This document shows, piece by piece, positions 47,261-58,689 of a stretch of 64,000 nucleotides of DNA. The stretch is from Siphonodentalium dalli (Eukaryota; Mollusca; Scaphopoda; Gadilida; Siphonodentaliidae), in NCBI GenBank assembly GCA_032622095.1, contig CP136061.1, forward strand, positions 171,681,107-171,745,106. The letters run 5' to 3'. The notes beneath the pieces were generated by a model. That model had not been told where the DNA came from. It saw nothing but the letters and a program-made list of their open reading frames with translations, and did no database searches. Positions within the stretch are counted from its first letter, which is position 1; every line of letters starts with the position of its first letter. The translations under genes were made by a program, and so were the position numbers.

Positions 47261-47914
47261 AGCCTGTATCATGTTGATCAATGTTTATCTTAATAGGCCA
47301 GAATAGCCACAAATTATGATTCATTTCAGTGCCATTTCAAAGTTCTGCCCATTTATTAAAAAATAAAAAGCCAGTATCCAAAAAGAGGTTTTCGGGAAAA
47401 CAAACAAATAAGGCAACTTTTAAATTAATTTGGTATACCCCATAAGGAAATGGGACAACCAGAATAGAACATTTAGTTGTCAGTTGATTAGCTAACATGT
47501 AAAATAACCAAGTGAGTCACAATTTGCTACATTTTCGGAAACGCAGAGAATAATGTTCGGGATATATGTAAAAAATGGTTGCCATTTTGAGTAATTTAGT
47601 TTATAAACACATTTATAGTGTGACACATTTAAGGTAGATCAAAACAATAAACATCTTTCATACCAAACATAGTTACATTTTACTTGAAATTTTTTGTGTC
47701 GTTATTTATGTCAAGTTTGTGAGAGAAAAATCCAATATTTCTGGTAATGTCAGTGGTGACAACAGTAAAAATTAACTAAGGTGCATCAGACATGTTAGTG
47801 TTCAATGTATATAAGGCAGAATAGCCAACTTTAGACATCAACCACAACTTGTAAGCGATTGCGGGACACGCTGAGTCAATATCTACCATTTCCACATTTT
47901 GGCAGCCGAATATA

Positions 47915-49363
47915 CAGAAGAATGCAGTTGTTGGGTTCCATTTCTTCACAGGTAATAATTACCTTTCATCGTTGTTCCAAAAAGGAAAAAAAAACACTAC
48001 TGGAAGTTGCTGGAAAGACCATCAAGATATATGGAAGTCATGGCTTATTTAGGAATGAATTGGGTTTTGGACAGTGACACGCTAAATACAATCAAGGAGT
48101 GAACATGTGCCTTATACATGTATGGTCCACATTCGAGAAAAGTTAATTAAGCTAGGTGGGTAAAGTTCCAGAAGAAGTTCGAGAATCAGCAAAAGGTAGT
48201 TGATCTTTCTGCACTTCCACCATGTGAGGAATCTTTAATTCTACACTCAAAACGAGCCAACATGATAGCAAAACAGTGGATACTTGCCACTGTTGCCAAA
48301 TCAACCACTCCCGGTGTAGCACTTCATGGATGGACGGCCGGGCCGATAGGCAGCCTGAGTTGTTTGAACCATTCTTCTCATAAGATGTTGCACAGAAATT
48401 CTATTAACTGATACAATCACATTTGATGAAATTGACAGTGACAGGGAAGATGAGATTACATAATCCGTGGGCAGAACTATTGCAATTTATAATATGAATT
48501 CTATCAACTAGTATGAGCGACCTTTCGAGTTTAGTATAGCATAAAATTTAAAGCATTGAGAACACTATCTTGGGGTAGGGTTAAGTTTTACTTTATTTCT
48601 CAATTCTGGTCTGGTACATGATTATAGCATTTCATGTCTGATATTGGGGAAGAATTTATGCTTATTGTGGTACATGTTGTGCAGCTGTATCCATAAAACT
48701 GACAAAGTCATGGGAATTTTTCAAAAAAATTCACTTAAATATAATACAAATTTTAGCCAATTTACCCCCAAAAAATCAAATATTTAAACAAACTAGACTC
48801 TACCATAACATAAACCTCCTCAGATACATGCTAAATCCATGATATATGATAAGACTCTGAATTGGTTAACAAAACGGAACGAAAACGGGCTATTTTGACT
48901 TGACAGGTATTTTCAGATAGAAAATCAGTTTTAGGGGGGTGGGTTAAGTTTTTGGAAATATCTCGGCTTTTTGGATATCATTGCTTGTGATGTTGATATT
49001 ATTAAATCAGGTATATAATGCTGAAAATTTTGATGCACCATTGAGAGCTTTATTCATTTTCGTGAATTTTTCACAAAATTTGTTGGATAATATAACTTTT
49101 TGCACATCATAAATGTTAAGCAACCCAGATAGAATAAATATCTGATATTCAAGTATATTTTATTCAGCATTTGTCTTATTTTATTGGTTTTACTGATTAT
49201 ACTGAAATTTGCAGGTCAAAAACACCAAAAAGGTCAAAAAAAAATATTTTCCACATGTTCCGCCCTGGATACCTCAGTGTTTTGGAACCCCCATGGGACA
49301 AGGATAATTGGAGATAGCGTCAAAATTTCTACCCTTTCGTGTGACACTACCCTCATCTGGGGG
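47915..49363 (-). repeat. Right arm of the 6.3-kb element
   Basis: Inverted copy of 43069-44527, ending with the complement of CCCCCAGATGAGGGTAG. The inner boundary is near 'tatacagaagaatgcag'. The 47260-47914 stretch between it and the minisatellite is AT-rich and without recognisable content. Confidence 0.85.
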
Positions 49364-49365
49364 CC

Positions 49366-49974
49366 AGTCTATATGAGAAAAAATGACTAAAAATCATTCT
49401 GGTCAATCGTCAGACAGAAGACAAAAGTCAAAACCGGGATAGCAGATCTTGAAAATGAGACTGGTGAAACAGTAAGTGAAAACCAGGAGAAAGCAGAAAT
49501 CCTCAATGCATTTTTTGCCAGTGTGTACACTATAGAGGATGAACCGGTGCCTGAGATGGATGGCAAAGAATTCAACATTGGGCTCAGCGAAATTGAAGTG
49601 TAGTTGAGAAAAAGCTACCGGTACTCAAGTTGGATTCATCTAAATCCCCAGGCGAGGACAATATTCACCCAGCAATATTGAGGCATGCAGCAACATCACT
49701 CAGTACCCCCCCCCCCCCCCCCCCCCCCCCTCAGCATACTATTCAATAAAACCCTAAAGGAAGGAAAAATACCTGAGGACTGGAAAATGCAACAGTAGTG
49801 CCCATTTTCAAGAAGGGTAAAAAGAGCAACCATGGGAATTATAGACAAGTAAGCCTGACCAGCATTAGTTGCAAAGTAATGGAGAAAATTATCAGGGATG
49901 AAGTGGTAAAACACATGGACTCCAATGACTTATTCACAAAAGAACAACATGGGTTTCGAGCAAAAAGATTGTGT
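49366..49974 (+). pseudogene. LINE ORF2, linker and RT N-terminal part
   Basis: Continuation of the LINE after the 6.3-kb insertion. Recognisable stretches are GIADLENETGETVSENQE, KAEILNAFFASVYTIEDEP, KSPGEDNIHPAILRHA, then LFNKTLKEGKIPEDWK, VVPIFKKGKKSNHGNYR, VSLTSISCKVMEKIIRD and LFTKEQHGFRAKR. These are the first conserved blocks of a non-LTR reverse transcriptase. A run of 25 C at 49706-49730 lies inside the frame. One stop near 49601 and at least one frameshift are present. The frame is cut at 49975-49982 by the hAT-like element and resumes at 50917. Confidence 0.85.
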
Positions 49975-49982
49975 GTAAAACA

Positions 49983-50916
49983 TAGGGCCCGAGTCCCGAC
50001 GAATCGGCAATTTCAACATCGAATCGAATCTCGAATCGAATCAAGATGATGATTCGAAATCGAATCTCGAATCGAATCTTTTTCAAACACTTTAGTAGAT
50101 TCGCGGTACCGATCGGTGGAAGGTACGAGCAAAAATGGGTGCAAATGTCAGATGATTTTATAACGTCAGTGAGATAACTCAGATTACGAAGAAGGTTCAT
50201 TGAAACGGGATTACAGAGAACTATATATAGTATCCCAACTTGGGCCTGTCTGTATGAAAGCTGAATGGTTAACAAATTATATTCCATTTCCCGGATAAAG
50301 ATGTTGGTCGGATTTGGAGATGGCATGATGGAGCCCAAAATGTTTATTTAATATACATGTATTTATATCGTTTTAATTTTGAGTTAAAAAAAATATGATA
50401 TTAATTGATTGATCTGAGTAACGCAATATAGGCTTTTCTGGTAAGAATGTCAGATACCGACATACAAATATGTCCCACAAGAAATTCACTAACTTCAGTA
50501 TCGCGACATTTCTGGTTTTATGTGGTGGAGGAAACCGTGTGCGTTACGATTATGGTACAACCGCGATGAACACGCAAACCATCACAGACCTATACCTGCA
50601 TGCTGCACGAGTTGCACCGACCTTCCACGAGTAACCAGCACTGGGACTGGTGGGGCAATATATACGAGCAGTGAGCTTTTGGGCAACTTACCCTATACAC
50701 ATTGGACCATGGTGGTCACACATGGTCGTGGAAGGAGACTTTTGTTAAGTATTGGGGATAATATGAATAATTTTTATAGATAATGCAGTCTATTCCCAGT
50801 GATAAAGAACTTGTATATAACGATTCGAAATATCCCGAATCACCCGACCGCTTTCGAATCGAATTGGAACGTAATATTCGAAATCGAATCGAATCTCGAA
50901 GCTTCGTCAGGCCCTA
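49983..50916. mobile_element. 934-bp hAT-like non-autonomous element in the LINE RT
   Basis: The ends are TAGGGCCCGAG on the left and the complement TAGGGCCTGACG on the right. The 8-bp flanks are GTAAAACA (49975-49982) and GTAACACA (50917-50924), matching at 7 of 8. Excising the element and one copy gives codons RLCVTQLLEVKDDW, the expected RT sequence. The site was therefore GTAACACA and the left copy has mutated. An 8-bp TSD with TAGGGCC/CAGGGCC ends fits hAT. Subterminal 'cgaatcgaat' repeats occur at both ends, a typical hAT binding-site arrangement. No transposase frame is present. Confidence 0.9.
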
Positions 50917-51606
50917 GTAACACAGCTACTTGAAGTAAAAGATGACTGGTTCAGAGCACTTGAGGATGAAAATAACATAGCTGCAATATACCTTGACTTC
51001 AGGAAAGCCTTCGATACAGTGCCACATGGAAGGTTAATGAATAAATTATCCTACTACGGAATAAAAGGAGAGGTCTACAACTGGATTAAGGATTTTTTAT
51101 CAAGAAGAATGCAGGCAGTCGGAGTATCCGACAAATATTCATCTCAGAGGAAAGAAACTAGTGGCATCCCTCAAGGATTTCTTCTAGGACCAATATTGTT
51201 TTTAATCTTCATGAATGACATCACCAATAATGTGAAGAGCAATGTCAAGATTTTTGCTGATGATACCAAACTATATAGAAATGTTAATAACCAAGAAGAT
51301 GCAGAAGATTTACAGGGAGACCTTAACCAACTATCTGAATGGTCCGACAAATGGTTATTGAGATTTAATGCAGCAAAATGCAAGGTGATGCATATAGGGA
51401 AAAGCAATGCAGGTCAAAAGTACAACATCACAGAAAATGAGTCACAGCATGAAATAGAGGAAACCAGTGAAGAAAAGGACATTGGAGTCATCTTCAGCAA
51501 CACCATGAAATTCTCAACACCTATTGCAAATAGCGTCCAAAGAGCCTATCAGAGAATAGTAATAATAAACAGAACCTTCAGCTACATCGATGAAGATATG
51601 CTTAGC
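50917..51606 (+). pseudogene. LINE ORF2, reverse transcriptase catalytic part
   Basis: The frame continues TQLLEVKDDWFRALED, then AAIYLDFRKAFDTVPH (motif A, first catalytic Asp), GIPQGFLLGPILFLIF (motif B), KIFADDTKLY at 51249-51278 (motif C, FADD) and WSDKWLLRFNAAKCKVMHIG. It reaches INRTFSYIDEDM near 51600. There the LINE similarity stops and the expected LYKSLVRPHLEY-type continuation is missing, so the 3' part is lost or displaced. The catalytic core is uninterrupted for about 230 codons. The motifs place it in the broad Jockey/CR1/RTE-like group. A 110-bp inverted copy of 51424-51533 lies at 53052-53160. Confidence 0.9.
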
Positions 51607-53051
51607 GATTCTCCAGAAGTGTCAACCTTGTCGGCAAAAATTGAAACTTGGATATATTACAATTGTATATGAAATTTTGTTTAGCATGTCTCCGAATTAT
51701 TTATTTTTAACAGAAATTTAACCAGTTGGTTACTAGAAATTAAAATATGAGCCTCAGAACCTTGCATTTAAAAAATTAGTGTTTTTCTTAGATTTAGCAT
51801 CTTTTTTAGCACGCTACAATATTTAAAAAGAAAAAAGTTGTAATTTTATTCAAGTTCACTTTCTGAAACACATGTATTACATAACTTTTTCAGATAAATA
51901 AATTGTAAAAAGTAAATTCAAACACAAATTCGGAAAAATTTCTTTCATCTTTCATGTTAAATTGTATCTGATGTAACGCACGTAACACAATTCATAACAT
52001 TTTTCTCTGTGTGAGTCATAAGGACAGTCTTAAAATTCAAAACCCGTTTTTAAAAGCTAAACATAATTCCTTATTCATATCCTGCAATTTTCCCCACAGT
52101 TTCTACCCAAATAAAGAAGATTCTACACTGACATTCTATGTAACGCACGTAACGTTACGTGCGTTACATATCACTCTGATCAATCTTGTTGAATTTCAAG
52201 GTTGAATAAACGATAATTATTTTTAGAAACAAGAAATTGCTATTACCGGTATAAGATCTAATTATTGTATATTCCTGTGAAGTACAGTTCCATCCTATCC
52301 ATTAATGACATTTCTCATAAATTTCCCATGTTTTCTGACAAAAACACAATTTGTAGTAGACTTTCTGAATATGATAGATTAATTGGATTAACGTTTTCAT
52401 TGTACAGTTTAATTCATTACTTTGCAAAATTCATGGAATTTAATTATTACAAACTTGCCACAGGATTACCAATAATCCTATCTTTTTACCGTTTGTGCTT
52501 CACTGACGAATATTGAACAGTATTGATGGTTTACAAGCCTGTTTGTTTGTTTGTTTAAAAGAGTTAAATTAGAACATTATAAAACGAGTATTGTTTTCAC
52601 AATTAAATTCAAATATGAATTATATGTTGATTTAAATTGAGAGTGAATCTGCATCTTTCTCTATTTAGTAATAAAATGGTGATTATACATCAAGATAGAA
52701 TGCATTCTGTTCCTGAATCAACAAGATTTTATCAGACAAATTTGTGAATATGGTCAAAGAGAGTCATATGAAATTAGACTCACAGGCAATGTGATTGATA
52801 ACGGATCGATAATGAATGCATGTCAGACATGATCCTTATGAATGGTTACTATCTTTAATATAAGTTATTTCATATATTAATAGCAACAATTAAAATAAAT
52901 CATTGATTTTGCCGAATCAGCTTTGTAGTCATGAAGGGAAATATGATTAAACTATGTGTGTATGCAGTGCTGGCCTTATGAAAAATCCGCAGGGGCTAAA
53001 ATTCGCCCTCGCCAAAATACTTTGCAGGGGCTAAAATATTTTGCAGGGCGC
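51607..53051. other. Gene-free stretch between LINE fragments
   Basis: AT-rich, with no supportable gene. It contains the 32-bp perfect palindrome at 52138-52169, related TGTAACGCACGTAAC at 51973-51987, and short-range AT repeats. The ORF at 52265-52516 is hydrophobic but unrecognised. Confidence 0.5.
52138..52169. repeat. 32-bp perfect palindrome around AACGTT
   Basis: The half-site ATGTAACGCACGTAAC is followed immediately by its complement, with no spacer. One more half-site copy lies in direct orientation at 51972-51987, about 170 bp upstream. This could be the fused ends of a small TIR element. Confidence 0.85.
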
Positions 53052-53160
53052 TCTTTGCAATAGGTGTTGAGAATTTCATGGTGTTGCTGAAGATGACTCC
53101 AATGTCCTTTTCTTCACTGGTTTCCTCTATTTCATGCTGTGACTCATTTTCTGTGATGTT
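53052..53160 (-). pseudogene. Inverted 109-bp duplicate of the LINE RT gene
   Basis: The complement of this segment is practically identical to 51424-51533 of the plus-strand LINE, encoding ITENESQHEIEETSEEKDIG and the following residues to IANS. The surrounding sequence is not LINE. Such a short near-perfect inverted copy 1.5 kb away suggests twin priming or a repair-associated duplication, not an independent old insertion. Confidence 0.8.
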
Positions 53161-53466
53161 TCTGTTTTATGGGGTATTTATGTTGTAACATATGAAATAC
53201 AAGTAAACTGACATATGTCATATTGCATATAACTTATTATGTGGTAAGTGATAATATTTAAATTTAATTAATTTATAATCATATATTAATTGTGAAATTA
53301 TCAATGAATGTTGTATAACTTATTAATGTTTAATAAAGTACTTTTATAAATGTTATACCATGTCTTGCATATATGGTATTGTTGTGTTTGTTCCTTTGTG
53401 CCTGGTCCAAGTGACCTAATGCAGGGCCTGGAACCTACGTCATAAAACAAAGTTTTTCACCGAAAA

Positions 53467-53492
53467 ATGGCGGCTGCTCGGTGCGACTCGAA
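53467..53492 (+). CDS. Candidate first coding exon at the element's left tip
   Basis: ATG at 53467 in a strong start context (A at -3, G at +4) reads MAAARCDS and then two bases, followed by a perfect GTAAGT donor at 53493. It starts 45 bp inside the left terminal repeat of the 4.4-kb element, where a transposase gene's first exon would be expected. Alternatively the element captured a host 5' exon. No downstream exon was recognised. Confidence 0.35.
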
Positions 53493-54264
53493 GTAAGTAT
53501 TTGTCGTTTTTGCAAACTATGTTCATAAACCACTAAAAAAAATCATTGTTTTTGAGCTGTAAAACATTGTTTGCTAGCTCACAGTCATCTGTACCGAGAT
53601 ATATATGTAACGGTTGTAAAGATTATCGCGTTCAGGTGGTTTCCGTCACCAATTTTCGAGGCATGTTTCAGAGTTTTGAAATGGTAACGCCTACATTGAC
53701 TTTTAAATCTGGAATTGTGACATAAATGGTAACGCCTACATATATAGTCAACATTTGATTCCAAAATTGGCAATTTGGCTGAATTCTTTCTTTCACTTGC
53801 CGAATATCACAATTAGTTTTAGGACTAGTGAGTAGTGTATGCCTTCACAGTTAATGGAACTTATGGCAGCGCAAGAGTATAATTCTTCCCTCGCTATAAG
53901 ATCCCCGAATATTGCCGAGGCGAATCGGTATATATCGGCTCAAAAGTAGACTACTTCACTTGTGGCAGGCTAATTAATACGTTTTTCACGGAATAACTAT
54001 CACAAGACATAAATGAATAAAATAATAAGTAATTATATGACCTTTATATATCAATATTATTATAGGGAATAAGAATAAGGGTCATTCTGGTTGATGCATC
54101 ATATACATGTATAATTATAGGCTAAAATAAACCAAACTTTTATAAATGAATAAATCGCAATATCGACACTGCTTGAGTTGAACCAGGAAGAAGCTTTAAG
54201 TTGTATTATTCAATTTTTGTTTCAAATTCAAATGTTTCTGAAATTAATAAAAGAAAAAAACTTT

Positions 54265-54425
54265 TAAAGTGATGTGAAACACTCCGGTAAGGTGATCGAA
54301 TAGAAGTGGAGAATAATCTTGTTCAAAGTAGTTATTTTTACAAATGTTATATCTAAATTGACAACACACACCGTCATTCTTATATACTAATTAAATGCAG
54401 TGACTGCCGATGGCGAAATCGTTTA
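54265..54425. repeat. Dispersed repeat, copy 3 of the 3095-3535 family (partial)
   Basis: From 'aaagtgatgtgaaacactcc' to 'aaatgcagtgact' the segment is close to 3100-3245, including 'caacacacaccgtcattctt'. The later part that carries the LKTY-type frame in the other two copies is absent. Confidence 0.8.
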
Positions 54426-54933
54426 TTTCGACACGACTCAGTCTCATATCGCTGACATTTGTCAATATATGCACATAACATGTAGAATTTAAGGTAATAG
54501 AAAATAGTTTGACATATTATATATCAATACTATCGGATTCAGCATTCAATGATGTATGCATATATCGCCAGATGCCAGTGATGATAGCCGTCTGAAGTCG
54601 ACAGAAGTCGCAATGTAACTTATACCGATTGTATAGATGGGAAACTACATAGTACATCCCTGCCAGTCATTTTCCGAGGCCATCGTGTATTCTCGCCATA
54701 ACGGAAAAGCCCAACACCAACAAAACACGCGTGGTCTGGAATTCTACGGGTTCACAACAAACGCTAAAACCAGCGGGTGCCTATAACCGGGTATTAGGAA
54801 AATTTCGGAAACGAAATACTCTGAATGATAACGTCTCAGCCGACTTAACTGAGCCGCCATATTTCGTCAGCCACGAACGTCGTGACTAAGCCGGCTTAGC
54901 TAGATAACCAGCCACGAAAATTGGTTGAGCCAG

Positions 54934-54935
<2 letters not shown>

Positions 54936-54993
<58 letters not shown>
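54936..54993 (+). repeat. 58-base poly-G tract
   Basis: Uninterrupted G from 54936 to 54993. The glycine or proline ORFs across it are artefacts. Such a run can form G-quadruplex structures and is prone to sequencing and assembly length error. Confidence 0.98.
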
Positions 54994-54994
<1 letters not shown>

Positions 54995-54999
54995 CTGGA

Positions 55000-57813
55000 A
55001 AAAAAATTGCACACCAAAAAGTTTTTTTTCTGACCAGAGGGACCCACCACCCCAAAAAATATTGTTTTCCTCCAAAAATTTGGGGACACATGCACCCCCT
55101 CTTTCTCATATTTTTATCAAAATTTCAGAGTTTTTTTTAGCCGTTCTTCAATAACGGTGTTAACTGTCTTACTAATTGGTAAACACAGATCAGAAAAAAA
55201 CGAAAAATAATCTGTATTTCCAGACGTTTCAGTGTGTTTTCAGCATCTAACAACAATAATAAAGCATTGTGTAGGTACACTATATGTCACAAATCGCCCT
55301 AGACCTCATTATAGCCTTAATAAATCGAGTGTGTTGTGTCTGACAGAGAACACCGACCAGTGTAAATAGTGGTAAACAGGTCAGGGGTTCCACAATTATT
55401 TGTAGATGACCAAAGAACTCTTTTAAGTCTTCTCCATCGGGGTGGGGTGGGTGGGGGAGGGGAATTGTTTTTGGTTAGGTATACACATAGATATATGGTT
55501 CTTATACCGCCCAATATTAGTCGGCGGGTATATAGTTGACGTCTCGAGCCGTCCGTCCGTACAATCATTTTGCATTATAACTCAAGGGTCGGTTGTCATA
55601 TTTTTATGCCCTATGGCATGGTGACGGACCAGAAATGTGGAACGAATATGCATAATATCACGGGTTGTGACTATTAATGCCTACCAGAGTTATGGGCCGT
55701 GCTCGACTTCATGAAATTCAGTCCGTACAAAGTTTTTGCAATATAAGTGTTAAGTGTCGGTTGTCGAATTTTGATGTGGTTTGGTATGGTGATAGACCAG
55801 AATGAAGAATTGAATGTCATTTCTTAATGCATCACTTTATTTCAGTTCATCTATTTGTAAGTGATAACAGTATACAATTATTATTTTAGTTTAGTCTTGT
55901 TGAGCAGTAAAGCTCCAAGATGAAGTTCGGAAATTCAATGAGAATAGCGTCACCTTTAGTGGGATTGTCTGAGCAGTAAACAGTTAACGGTCATTCATCA
56001 TGACCAATTCAGTTTTATTTTGATAATTGTTGCAAATTAACATTACTTGCAATCATTCAAGATGAGAAATAACCAGGAGGAATGAATTTGATTACATGCC
56101 AGGACAAGACAGTATTTCAGACATTATAAATTTATGAGATACCCTTTTCAATTTCATGTTATGCAACAATCATGTTAATGATATATAGTCACCATGTAGT
56201 ATCCAATTTGTGATACAGTTTTTATGTTTTATTACTTTTATTCAAGTAATACAACTGGGTAATATATTAATTGTGTTACTAAATATTTCTTCCGCTGATA
56301 ATAAGTTTCTTGAACGCTATTACGGTGGTCCACTGTGAAGTGGTCCGGGATCCTGTGAAATCCAGAATGTTGCTAAATCTGAGGCTAAAGAGGTCACTAT
56401 AGCTGCTATATAGAAAACAATTACAAGTACGATTTTTTCCGCCTCTGGACCACCCACCCACCCCGGCCCTATATACATAATTTTGTTTGTAGACCCCCCC
56501 CTCTTAGACGACACAACAAGCCTCTTTTTGTTGTAATTTTTTCTTCTATTCAACTTTAAGTTGTTTTTTTCCTTGTATATATCATTTTTGTCCGCAAAAG
56601 TATTCAATAAACGGAATATCCAGTTTTATATAAAATTTTGTAATATATAATGTTAAACATAACCGAACTAAATGAATATCCAGCCACAGGAACCATATTA
56701 TGCTCACAATTCACTATATAACCTGCTATAGTTAATATATATGTGACCAATTAGTTTTTGGGACTTGAGTACCTAACCATACTTGATGATTATTGACTGA
56801 TGGTGGGACAGGGTGTATTTTTTTATCCGTTACATATATCCCGATGTTTTGGTTTTGGATTGCGAATATAATTGATGCGTGACCAGATTAATTGTTTGAC
56901 AACGAAGGTTCCTGGACCGAATAACACATTCAATTCATTATCAATAAATATGGGTAAACAATGAATGTTAGTAATAGAATATAACTAAAGAAATCTTTAT
57001 TGCATGATAATGTTTTAACGACAAGTCGACAACTATCAGACGAAACTGGAAATATGAACAAATTAACATGGATTCAACCAACGGAAATAGACTGGAATAA
57101 CAAAGTAATACTACAATGAATATGGAATAAGAGAACGAATGACATGACATACACTTAATTAAACTACCGAATATACAACGAGAACATAAAAACAATGATT
57201 ATGCCATTAATTTATGTTCGTCTTTATATATAGTATTATCAAATAGTATATTGGCATCTCTGTAACAGCCATTTGTGTATTGTAACGCATTTAACAGAGT
57301 GTTTATGTGAACACCGGATTCATCTACCGGATTATACGGATGGTGACTCAATTGTTAGTGCAAACAGGCCAATATGTGAGCGTCAACGCGATGTGGGCGT
57401 TACCATTAATAGACAAATTCAAAAAAATTCTTTGTGTCTTAAGAAATTTACAAACAAACCACGGAAAAGTTATTTTTTTGTTATTGATTCAAATTTTACG
57501 ATTTATAATATCCCGAAACTCAATGTATACGGTTTTTAAATGAGTTTAGGGCGCGGAGAACATGAAATGTTGGCGTTAACACCGGCACGAAAATAGGAAA
57601 TCGGACGCGATTTTGAATTGCGAACGCGAAATTCTCATTATAAGCAATTCTTTCCGATTTTCGGTTTCTGTATTTGTTGAGATTTGCAGGTCGCATAGCT
57701 CCTTTGCTTATAATACTACATCGAAATCGATTGTATTTATTTAAAAAGCGATGTCGAAGTAGCGAGTCGAACTTTATTTACAGTTATTTTGATGTAGGGT
57801 TACCCTTCCGGTG
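55000..57813. other. Interior of the 4.4-kb element, no recognised gene
   Basis: At 55540-55850 two degenerate units of about 160-170 bp share 'caatcattttgcattataac'/'caaagtttttgcaatataag' and 'gggtcggttgtc'/'tgtcggttgtc'. The rest is AT-rich. The ORFs at 56968-57195 and 57273-57543 have no recognisable motifs. Confidence 0.45.
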
Positions 57814-57834
57814 ACGTAGGTTCCAGGCCCTGTA

Positions 57835-58689
57835 ATGGTTAACCAGAATCAATCAATCATTATAATATATTTATATCATATATTACATGCTGTTATACTG
57901 TATAATACATGTATGAGGTGACATCATGGTAAGATATTATTGTAAGTTAACCAGAATCAATCATTATGCCATGCATATAGTGTACATACATGTACATGAT
58001 ATGTTTGTGTTTGTTCCTTTATACCTGAGTGACCAAGTTACCAGAATCAATCATTATATCATCCATTTATTTGTTCCATACTTTTATGTATATAATCCAT
58101 CGGTACATTCGCGGCTTCCGCGTACATTTGTGAAATTTCGTCCACTTCTATCGCGTCAAAACATACATTATTCCGTACATATCATAAATTAAATCACTTC
58201 TATGTTTGTATCATCTCATAACCCATCCGTGCTATGTATAAATCACTCATTTCATGTAATTAATAGCACGATATCGCGATATTTATTCTTTGTTTTCGTC
58301 ACTTCATTCACCTCATTCCTTCGTAGCCCCACCCATCGCTGTCAACGGCGCTCATCAAACTACCTTGTAGGTAAGGTATGATTTGTGGGTAGCACTGCAC
58401 GTTCACAGTTAGGTCATGTAATCGTCAGTCTGTCACTGGTGACAGGTGTGTAGCATGGTTTGACCTAATTAGATATACCGGTGACAGCCGACTGTTAACA
58501 TAGCATGTGTCTCCTGCTTCAAAGATGCGATGTCGCGTTGCCTTATATGTTTTCAAACGGATAACTCATCAAAATTACGACTGCAAAAGTATGTTGGGTA
58601 GTGAATGTTGCGCAAGCGATATATCGCCCACGCCAAATTGAAATTGCGCGGGCGACGCGCGAGCGATAAAATCGCTCGCGCCATATTGC
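57835..58689. other. Gene-free flank with a short tandem repeat
   Basis: The phrase 'accagaatcaatcattat' recurs three times (57843, 57950 and 58040), and 'ttgttccttta' recurs both here and at 53388 across the inserted 4.4-kb element. The element therefore landed inside a small tandem repeat. Confidence 0.6.

Larger units (their letters stand above)
43061..49371. mobile_element. 6.3-kb inverted-repeat element inserted in the LINE
   Basis: Arms at about 43069-44527 and 47915-49363 are inverted copies starting CCCCCAGATGAGGGTAGTG. The similarity may extend to TAGAC at 43061 and GTCTA at 49367-49371. Removing the element rejoins LINE codons (CAA GAA CTA TAT GAG AAA), so the host site is contiguous and any TSD is short (TA or TAT). 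The spacer is a minisatellite that is itself interrupted by a foldback element. No transposase was recognised. The mirrored ORFs at 43060-43248 and 49184-49390 are repeat translation. Confidence 0.8.
53422..57834. mobile_element. 4.4-kb element with 21-bp TIRs and TSD TAATG
   Basis: The left end is CAGGGCCTGGAACCTACGTC (then A) and the right end is its exact complement at 57814-57834. TAATG flanks both ends (53417-53421 and 57835-57839). Collapsing one copy gives 'agtgacctaatggttaacca', which resembles a neighbouring repeat at 58030-58045 ('gagtgaccaagttaccag'). The CAGGGCC tip is hAT-like, but hAT uses 8-bp TSDs, so the class is open. The interior holds a short 5' exon, a copy of the 'taaagtgatgtgaaacac' repeat, a 58-G run and degenerate repeats. 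No transposase core was seen. Confidence 0.75.

Noticed and set aside
54886-55154. Four ORFs of poly-proline or poly-glycine across 54936-54993
   Set aside because: They are translations of a single-base run on both strands, with no other coding evidence.
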